Assembly (NCBI GenBank): GCA_026387965.1
Contig: JAPLKR010000135.1
Coordinates: 1-9,589 of the forward strand
Length of the DNA: 9,589 nucleotides
Source of the DNA: Fusobacteriota bacterium
GTDB lineage: Bacteria; Fusobacteriota; Fusobacteriia; JAPLKR01
Direction of reading: 5' to 3'
The first letter of the stretch is position 1. Each line of letters starts with the position of its first letter. Shown one piece after another: positions 1 to 4,696 of this stretch. Made by a program: the position numbers and the translations under genes. The notes under the pieces were generated by a model. That model ran no database searches, was not told the DNA's origin, and was given only the letters and a program-made list of their open reading frames with translations.

Positions 1-1
1 C

Positions 2-127
2 GAACATGTTAATGCTAAATTGAAAGTTTTCAAAATTTATAGTACACAATATCGCAATAGAAGAAAAGACTTTCTAAAACGCTTTAATATCGTTTGTGCT
101 CTTGTTAATGCTGATATGGGGTTTTGA
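2..127 (+). CDS. IS5-like transposase, C-terminal fragment (5' end outside window)
   Basis: This is an open frame from the window edge to a TGA at 125-127, giving 41 residues (EHVNAKLKVFK... to ...NADMGF). The pattern E, six residues, then K, followed by a basic YRNRR stretch and a hydrophobic tail with RFN, matches the C-terminal end of IS5-type DDE transposases. In that family this Glu is the third catalytic acid. The rest of the gene, including both catalytic Asp residues, lies off the left edge, so I cannot say whether the element is intact. Its stop codon overlaps the SD AAGGAGG (127-133) in front of the next gene, leaving very little room for a right inverted repeat. Without the left end no terminal repeat can be identified. 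The family call rests on a short stretch and is moderately sure. Confidence 0.7.
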   Translation, partial: EHVNAKLKVFKIYSTQYRNRRKDFLKRFNIVCALVNADMGF

Positions 128-159
128 AGGAGGTCTAATGTTTGTATAAGGAGAAGAAA

Positions 160-960
160 ATGGTTACTATAATAATATTATTAATAATAATTGGATTAGC
201 CGTTGGTATAATTTCGGGTTTTTTTGGAATCGGAGGAGGAGTTATTTCCATTCCATTTTTTGTCATTGTTTTTAATCATTTCAACCTTTTTCAGAATGGC
301 ACGTCAATACATTATGCACAAGGAACAACACTCGCAATGATGATATTTACATCGCTTGCAAGCATTTTAAAGCACAAACAAAGTGGAATTATTCTGTGGG
401 ATGTACTTAAAAAAATGCTTTTTTATGTCGCTATAGGTGTAATTATTGGGGGGATTTGTTCGACAACATTTCCTTCCAAAATCATTGAAATTGTTTTTTC
501 TATCTACCTAGTGATTATGGGGGGGTATACTTTGCTTAATGTTTTTAAAGAGAAAGAACAAAAAACATTGCATGCAAATAAGAGTATTTGGGCTACTATA
601 GGGACAATTGTGGGATTCAAGTCAGGCTTGCTTGGTATAGGTGGTGGCACAGTTATTATTCCCATTTTGCTTGCCATGCGCTATCCTGTTAAAAAAGTGG
701 CAGGAACGAGCGCGGTGATTACATTCACTGTAAGTTGTGTGGGAACTTTAATTTACTTTGTGTCCGGAGGGATGCACGAGGGATGGTATCATTCATATTC
801 TTTAGGATATATCTATTTTCCTGCATTGGTAGTGGTGACGCCGTTTTCATTCTGTGCGGCTAAATTAGGTGTTAAGTGGAATAAAAATTGTAGTCCCAAA
901 CTCTTAAAGATTTTATTTGCGGCAGTTTTGATTGCTTTAGGCATAAATATGTTTAGGTAA
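160..960 (+). CDS. TauE/SafE family membrane permease (sulfite/sulfonate or other anion export)
   Basis: This predicts a 266-residue, very hydrophobic inner-membrane protein with about eight membrane segments. It has the internal duplication of the TauE/SafE (DUF81) family: a glycine-rich FGIGGG at residues 22-27 with following ISIPFF, and a second copy LGIGGG at 158-163 followed by VIIPIL. Each is followed by a conserved Gly-Thr-(Thr/Ser) helix (GTTLAM at 55-60; GTSAVI at 172-177). Family members are implicated in export of sulfite, sulfoacetate or other small anions; the substrate here cannot be read from sequence. I chose ATG 160 because it has its own SD (AAGGAG, 148-153) 6 nt upstream. 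TTG 142 in the same frame would add six residues and sits 8 nt from a stronger AAGGAGG (127-133), so it is a real alternative. The gene begins just after the transposase tail with no visible promoter of its own. Confidence 0.88.
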   Translation: MVTIIILLIIIGLAVGIISGFFGIGGGVISIPFFVIVFNHFNLFQNGTSIHYAQGTTLAMMIFTSLASILKHKQSGIILWDVLKKMLFYVAIGVIIGGICSTTFPSKIIEIVFSIYLVIMGGYTLLNVFKEKEQKTLHANKSIWATIGTIVGFKSGLLGIGGGTVIIPILLAMRYPVKKVAGTSAVITFTVSCVGTLIYFVSGGMHEGWYHSYSLGYIYFPALVVVTPFSFCAAKLGVKWNKNCSPKLLKILFAAVLIALGINMFR

Positions 961-988
961 AGACTCTCTAGTATTTTTATAATGAAAA

Positions 989-997
989 TGATATAAT
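989..997 (+). promoter_or_regulatory. Probable extended -10 promoter for adk-map
   Basis: TG at 989-990 followed by one base and a perfect TATAAT (992-997) forms an extended -10 element, about 30 nt before the adk start codon. The -35 region (around 969-974) matches consensus poorly, which an extended -10 can tolerate. A second TATAAT at 978-983 lacks both the TG and a good -35. The call is by inspection only. Confidence 0.5.
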
Positions 998-1029
998 TAA
1001 AAATAGATAAAATATTTTGGAGGTTACCA

Positions 1030-1674
1030 GTGAATTTAATACTTTTAGGAGCACCAGGTGCTGGAAAAGGAACTCAAGCACAATACTTGATTGATACGTA
1101 CAAAATCCCACAAATTTCTACAGGCGATATGCTCAGAGAAGCTATCAAAAATCAAACAGCAATTGGAATGGAAGCTAAATCATTTATGGATAGAGGGGAA
1201 CTTGTTCCGGATGTGGTTATTTTAGAAATAATTCGTGAGAGACTTCTTCAAGATGATTGTAAAAACGGGTATATTTTGGATGGATTTCCAAGAACCATTG
1301 CTCAAGCAGAGGGACTTGCAGAGATGTTAGAGGCACTTAATGCGACGATAGATAAAGTGATTTTGTTTGAAGTGTCAAATGATGTATTGATTGAAAGATT
1401 AACGGGTAGAAGAGTGTGTGGAAATTGCGGAGCAAGCTTTCACACGGTGTTTAATAAACCTGGCAAAGAAGGTATTTGTGATCGTTGCGGTAGCGCTTTG
1501 ATTCAAAGAAAAGATGATAATTTAGAGACGGCAACCAATAGACTTTCGGTTTACGAAAATCAAACGGCACCCCTCATTCATTTTTATGAAAAAGCGGGAA
1601 AATTGGTTAAACTTGATGGAGATCAAGCTATAACTTTACTTCAAAAACAACTTTCTCATATTTTAGGAGCTTAA
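1030..1674 (+). CDS. adk: Adenylate kinase, zinc-binding LID type
   Basis: Adenylate kinase catalyses ATP + AMP <-> 2 ADP in the cytoplasm and keeps adenine nucleotides in balance. The 214-residue protein has the full family layout: P-loop GAPGAGKGT at 7-15, AMP-binding region about 30-59 beginning STGDMLR, DGFPRT at 84-89, and a long LID at about 126-163. The LID carries four cysteines (C130, C133, C150, C153) in two CxxC pairs, the structural zinc site typical of Gram-positive and some other lineages. The start is GTG, supported by SD GGAGG (1019-1023) 6 nt upstream and by the usual MNLILLG beginning. map follows after 3 nt, so the two are surely co-transcribed. In many bacteria adk-map lies beside secY in the spc ribosomal-protein operon; here the upstream neighbour is a permease. 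Confidence 0.97.
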   Translation: MNLILLGAPGAGKGTQAQYLIDTYKIPQISTGDMLREAIKNQTAIGMEAKSFMDRGELVPDVVILEIIRERLLQDDCKNGYILDGFPRTIAQAEGLAEMLEALNATIDKVILFEVSNDVLIERLTGRRVCGNCGASFHTVFNKPGKEGICDRCGSALIQRKDDNLETATNRLSVYENQTAPLIHFYEKAGKLVKLDGDQAITLLQKQLSHILGA

Positions 1675-1677
1675 CCA

Positions 1678-2430
1678 ATGATTTGTTTAAAATCAAAAGA
1701 AGAAATTGAGAAACTTCACTTAGCGAATAAGATTGTAATGGATCTACATGCACATATTATACCTCAATATATTAAACCAGGTGTTACAACAAAAGAGCTT
1801 GATAGAATAGCTGAAGAGTATATTCGGTCATGTGGGGCTCTTCCGGCGTTTAAAGGATATCATGGATTTCCGGCAACATTATGTACGTCGCTTAATGCGG
1901 AAGTAGTGCACGGTATTCCCAATCAAAGAATTAAGCTTCGAGAGGGAGATATTATTGGAATTGATGTTGGCGCAAAGCTTGACGGATATTTTGGTGATGG
2001 TGCTAAAACGTATGCAGTAGGACGAATTGATAAAAATGCTCAAAAGTTAATTGATGTAACAAGAGAAGCGCTATATAAAGCGATTGACGTGGCTAAAGTG
2101 GGGAACACCATAGGTGATATTGGCTATGCGATTCAAAGTTACGTTGAGGGATTTGGCTTTTCTGTAGTCAGAGATTACTGTGGACATGGAATCGGAAAAA
2201 ATCTTCATGAGGATCCACAAATTCCTAATTATGGAAAATCTGGCAGTGCAGAAAAAATCGTTGAAGGAATGGTTCTAGCTATTGAACCTATGATCAATGA
2301 AGGAACATTTAATGTTAAGGTATTAAAAGATAAATGGACAGTTGTGACACTTGATTCGAAGCGTTCAGCACATTTTGAACACTCCATCGCTATTGTGGAT
2401 GGGAAAGCAAAAATACTTGGATTAGAATAA
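1678..2430 (+). CDS. map: Methionine aminopeptidase, type I
   Basis: This metalloenzyme removes the initiator Met from nascent cytosolic proteins after deformylation. The 250-residue length is that of the compact type Ia enzyme without an N-terminal extension. By alignment to the E. coli enzyme in my head, the five metal ligands are present: D96 (GIDVG), D107 (FGD), H170 (CGHGIG), E203 (AIEP) and E234 (HFEH). The substrate-contact histidines H78 (VVHGIP) and H177 (LHEDP) are also present. Its SD (AGGAG) lies inside the last codons of adk, so translation is likely coupled. A hairpin/T-tract directly after the stop ends the unit. Confidence 0.97.
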   Translation: MICLKSKEEIEKLHLANKIVMDLHAHIIPQYIKPGVTTKELDRIAEEYIRSCGALPAFKGYHGFPATLCTSLNAEVVHGIPNQRIKLREGDIIGIDVGAKLDGYFGDGAKTYAVGRIDKNAQKLIDVTREALYKAIDVAKVGNTIGDIGYAIQSYVEGFGFSVVRDYCGHGIGKNLHEDPQIPNYGKSGSAEKIVEGMVLAIEPMINEGTFNVKVLKDKWTVVTLDSKRSAHFEHSIAIVDGKAKILGLE

Positions 2431-2433
2431 TTT

Positions 2434-2458
2434 AAAGGAGTGCTTAGGCGCTCTTTTT
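2434..2458 (+). terminator. Intrinsic terminator after map
   Basis: A stem GAGTGC/GCGCTC (one G-T pair) with loop TTAG is extended outward by a G-T pair and A-T pairs, and runs into a five-T tract (2454-2458). It begins 3 nt after the map stop codon, as expected for the end of adk-map. A second T8 run at about 2479-2486 has only a very weak stem before it and is not called. Confidence 0.85.
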
Positions 2459-2647
2459 ATTTTGGTAAAGAGAGGTGCTTTTTTTTAGATAAAGACAATT
2501 TAGTAGTAAAAAAGTAGATTGTTAAGAGGTGCGATGATGAGAAAGAAGTGATTTACACGAAATGAAGGAATCCCATTATTTATAGGGGATTACAAACAAA
2601 TTAAAAAATAAAGATAGCGGGTTGAGAGTTTTATTAACAAAATACTG

Positions 2648-2676
2648 TTGACATGGAGCTTGAATCATGGTATAAT
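2648..2676 (+). promoter_or_regulatory. Consensus sigma-70/sigma-A promoter of the tRNA genes
   Basis: TTGACA (2648-2653), a 17-bp spacer and TATAAT (2671-2676) match consensus perfectly, with an added TG at 2668-2669 (extended -10). The -10 ends 12 nt before the first tRNA base, so transcription would start only a few bases upstream of tRNA-Gly. This is the strongest promoter seen in the window, as suits stable RNA. It may also feed the rimP-nusA operon downstream by read-through. Confidence 0.93.
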
Positions 2677-2688
2677 TATTAATGTATT

Positions 2689-2764
2689 GCGGGAGTAGCT
2701 CAGTTGGTAGAGCGTCAGCCTTCCAAGCTGAATGTCGCGAGTTCGACCCTCGTCTCCCGCTCCA
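2689..2764 (+). tRNA. tRNA-Gly (anticodon TCC)
   Basis: This is a complete 76-nt cloverleaf with encoded CCA. Acceptor GCGGGAG (2689-2695) pairs with CTCCCGC (2754-2760), discriminator T2761, CCA 2762-2764. D-stem is GCTC/GAGC; anticodon stem is TCAGC/GCTGA with loop CTTCCAA, placing TCC at 2722-2724. T-stem is GCGAG/CTCGT with a TTCGACC loop. It reads GGA and probably other GGN codons by wobble. The gene is first in a two-tRNA transcript. Confidence 0.98.
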
Positions 2765-2766
2765 GT

Positions 2767-2842
2767 GGGTCATTAGCTCAGTTGGTAGAGCACACGACTT
2801 TTAATCGTGTTGTCGCAGGTTCGATCCCCGCATGACCCACCA
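2767..2842 (+). tRNA. tRNA-Lys (anticodon TTT)
   Basis: This is a complete 76-nt cloverleaf starting 2 nt after tRNA-Gly. Acceptor GGGTCAT (2767-2773) pairs with ATGACCC (2832-2838), discriminator A2839, encoded CCA 2840-2842. D-stem is GCTC/GAGC; anticodon stem is CACGA/TCGTG with loop CTTTTAA, anticodon TTT at 2800-2802. T-stem GCAGG (2815-2819) faces CCCGC (2827-2831), leaving one A-C mismatch (A2817 with C2829, tRNA positions 51-63). All other stems are perfect, so I take it as functional. Confidence 0.97.
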
Positions 2843-2865
2843 TTTGACTAGGTTATATTTTTTAC

Positions 2866-2894
2866 GAGAGAGAGTGCTACGCACTCTCTCTTTT
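2866..2894 (+). terminator. Intrinsic terminator or attenuator between tRNA-Lys and rimP
   Basis: A perfect 11-bp stem (2867-2877 with 2881-2891), TAC loop, extended by one G-T pair, is followed by a short TTTT. It lies 24 nt after tRNA-Lys and 20 nt before the rimP start codon. It probably ends tRNA transcription. I see no good promoter between it and rimP (TTGACT at 2844-2849 has no -10 at the right distance). So either part of the transcription reads through to rimP-nusA-infB, or the operon promoter is not recognisable by eye. Confidence 0.85.
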
Positions 2895-2913
2895 GCAAAT
2901 TAAAGGAGGTTAG

Positions 2914-3378
2914 ATGGCATTAAGTGCAAGTGAAAAGATTTTTATAGCATTAGAACCAAAGGTGAATGAGTTAGGGTATGAATTGGTAGATACTGTGTAT
3001 GTAAAAGAGAATCAAAACATCGTAGTAAGAGTATTTATTGATTTTCTAGAGCCAAGAGAAGAAGCGGTAGGATTAGAAGATTGTGAAATTGTAAGTCGTT
3101 CAATTGGCGATATTATTGATTTGCTTTATGATGTGAAATATTTTTTAGAAGTATCGTCACCTGGACTTGAGCGCGTGTTAAAAAAAGAGAAAGATTTCAT
3201 ACGTTTTATAGGTCGCGAGGCTGAAATAAAACTTTATAATAAATTAAATGATAAAAAAAGTTACACAGGTGTCATTAAAAATTTCGAGCAAAATATGTTG
3301 ACGTTGAAATGCGATACAGAAGAAGTCGAAATTGAACACGATAAAATTGCAAAAGCAAATCTTGTGTTTCACTTTTAA
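2914..3378 (+). CDS. rimP: Ribosome maturation factor RimP
   Basis: RimP is a cytoplasmic factor for 30S subunit maturation. The 154-residue protein has the family's usual length and two-part layout: an alpha/beta N-terminal domain (about 1-82), the conserved SSPGLER junction at 81-87, and a small SH3-like C-terminal domain (about 90-154). The start ATG has a full SD (AAAGGAGG, 2902-2909) 4 nt upstream. It is first in the operon with nusA 15 nt downstream, the standard rimP-nusA pairing. Confidence 0.95.
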   Translation: MALSASEKIFIALEPKVNELGYELVDTVYVKENQNIVVRVFIDFLEPREEAVGLEDCEIVSRSIGDIIDLLYDVKYFLEVSSPGLERVLKKEKDFIRFIGREAEIKLYNKLNDKKSYTGVIKNFEQNMLTLKCDTEEVEIEHDKIAKANLVFHF

Positions 3379-3393
3379 TTAGCGGAGGATTTC

Positions 3394-4431
3394 ATGAAAG
3401 GTAAAAATTTAAAAGAGTTTATAGAAGCTTTGGAGATGTTAGAGAGAGAAAAGGGGATAAAAAAAGCTCAGATGGTAGAAACTATTAGAGCTGCAATTCA
3501 AGCCGCTTATAGAAAAAACAATGGTGAGGAGAGCGAAGGAATTGTTGAAATTGACGAAGAAAGCGGCGATATGCGCCTTTATGTTGAAAAAACAGTTGTT
3601 GCAATCGTAGAGGATACGAATACTCAAATTGCTTTAGAGGAAGCCCAAAGTATTAGAAAAAGCTATAAATTGGGACAAATAATTAAAGTAGAAATAGATT
3701 GCGGCGGATTTAAGAGAACTGCAATACAAAATGCCAAACAAATTATTATCCAAAAAGTACGCGAAGTTGAAAAAGAGAATACTTTCAATAAGTTAAAAGA
3801 GAGCGAAGATAAACTTGTTAATGGAATGATTCGAAGGATTGATGATAACAATAATGCGTATATTGAACTTAATGGAGTAGAAGTGTTTCTAGCTGCATCA
3901 GAGCAGCTACCTACGGACCAACTCTATGTAGGGGACAGAGTAAAGGTGTATGTGTCAAATGTACAAGAGTCGACAAAATTTCCCAAAGTATTAATTTCTA
4001 GAAAAAATGAAGGGTTTTTGAGAAAACTATTTGAACAAGAAATTCCTGAAATTTCAGAAGGATTTGTCGAGATAAAATCTATTGCACGAGAAGCAGGAAG
4101 TCGCTCAAAAGTGGCAATATATGCAGCGGATGAAAATATTGATTTGATTGGTGTGTGTATTGGTAATCGCGGAGTTAGAATTAAAAATATTCTCGACGAA
4201 ATTGGTGATGAGAAAATTGATTTGATCGTATATAGCTCGGATGTTAAAGAGTATGTACAAAATGCTCTTAATCCTGCTAAAGTGGAGCATATCGATATGC
4301 TTGAAGAAAAAATGTCACGTGTTTATGTTCCTCAAGAGCAGTTTTCTTTAGCCATTGGAAAAAGCGGTCAAAATGCAAGGCTTGCAGCAAGACTTACAGG
4401 CATAAAAATTGATATTAAAATAATGGAATAA
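3394..4431 (+). CDS. nusA: Transcription termination/antitermination factor NusA
   Basis: NusA binds RNA polymerase and nascent RNA and modulates pausing, intrinsic termination and antitermination. Domains in order: RNAP-binding N-terminal domain (about 1-130), S1 (about 139-203), KH1 with IGNRG at 257-260 and the GDEKIDLIVYS segment, and KH2 with the hallmark EQFSLAIGKSGQNARLAARL stretch around 315-333. At 345 residues it stops right after KH2, so the acidic repeats of the E. coli protein are absent, as is usual in Gram-positives. KH1 has Asn where many NusA proteins have Pro (GxRG loop). SD GGAGG (3384-3388) precedes ATG. Position next to a terminator upstream of rimP fits autoregulation, which is inference. 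Confidence 0.97.
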   Translation: MKGKNLKEFIEALEMLEREKGIKKAQMVETIRAAIQAAYRKNNGEESEGIVEIDEESGDMRLYVEKTVVAIVEDTNTQIALEEAQSIRKSYKLGQIIKVEIDCGGFKRTAIQNAKQIIIQKVREVEKENTFNKLKESEDKLVNGMIRRIDDNNNAYIELNGVEVFLAASEQLPTDQLYVGDRVKVYVSNVQESTKFPKVLISRKNEGFLRKLFEQEIPEISEGFVEIKSIAREAGSRSKVAIYAADENIDLIGVCIGNRGVRIKNILDEIGDEKIDLIVYSSDVKEYVQNALNPAKVEHIDMLEEKMSRVYVPQEQFSLAIGKSGQNARLAARLTGIKIDIKIME

Positions 4432-4434
4432 ACT

Positions 4435-4680
4435 GTGAAAATAGAGAGAAGTTGTGTGATTTGTAGAAAAAAAGATGAAAAATCAAATTTAGTGCGAATG
4501 ACAAAAAATGATAATGAAGTACAATTGGATTTTGAACAACGCAGTGATGGTAGAGGGTTTTATGTGTGTAAGACACCAGAGTGTATCGCCCGATTGGCCA
4601 AACATAAAAAATATGCAATTAAACAGGAGATGGCGGAAGAGATATTGAAAAATATGCGTAGCACTCCAAATAAACTATAA
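4435..4680 (+). CDS. ylxR: YlxR-family RNA-binding protein (RnpM)
   Basis: This small basic protein of 81 residues belongs to the YlxR (DUF448) family, which sits between nusA and infB in many bacteria. The B. subtilis member has been reported to bind RNase P RNA and modulate its activity (RnpM). Conserved features are RSCVICR at 5-11, Leu-Val-Arg at 19-21, the DGRGFYVC turn at 38-45 and a second CxxxxC pair (C45, C50), then a lysine-rich helix. The start is GTG, 3 nt after the nusA stop, with only a weak SD within the nusA end, so translation is probably coupled to nusA. The L7Ae-like ylxQ gene that often follows ylxR in Bacillota is missing here. Confidence 0.93.
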   Translation: MKIERSCVICRKKDEKSNLVRMTKNDNEVQLDFEQRSDGRGFYVCKTPECIARLAKHKKYAIKQEMAEEILKNMRSTPNKL

Positions 4681-4687
4681 GGAGGTG
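4679..4687 (+). promoter_or_regulatory. Full-length Shine-Dalgarno of infB, deciding the start
   Basis: AAGGAGGTG is complementary to the 16S 3' end over nine bases and overlaps the ylxR stop codon. In the infB frame a GTG at 4685 lies inside the SD itself and cannot be the start. GTG 4691 would be only 5 nt from GGAGG. ATG 4697, 11 nt from GGAGG, gives the family's usual [11 protein letters not shown] beginning and is preferred. Confidence 0.75.
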
Positions 4688-4696
4688 TGGGTGACT

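Noticed and set aside
978-983. First TATAAT upstream of adk as the -10 element
   Set aside because: It lacks TG extension and any -35 at 16-18 bp; the second TATAAT at 992-997 is the better candidate.
2470-2488. T8 run after the map terminator as a second terminator
   Set aside because: The preceding bases make only about a 4-bp A-T-rich stem; not enough to call.
2569-2592. AATCCC/GGGATT inverted repeat between map and the tRNAs
   Set aside because: Six-bp arms with a loop of about 11 A/T bases and no linked gene or T-tract; expected by chance.
2576-2773. Minus-strand open frame of 65 codons with a GRRGSNSRHSAWKADALP stretch
   Set aside because: It is the antisense of tRNA-Gly; this peptide is a well-known false protein created by translating tRNA genes in reverse.
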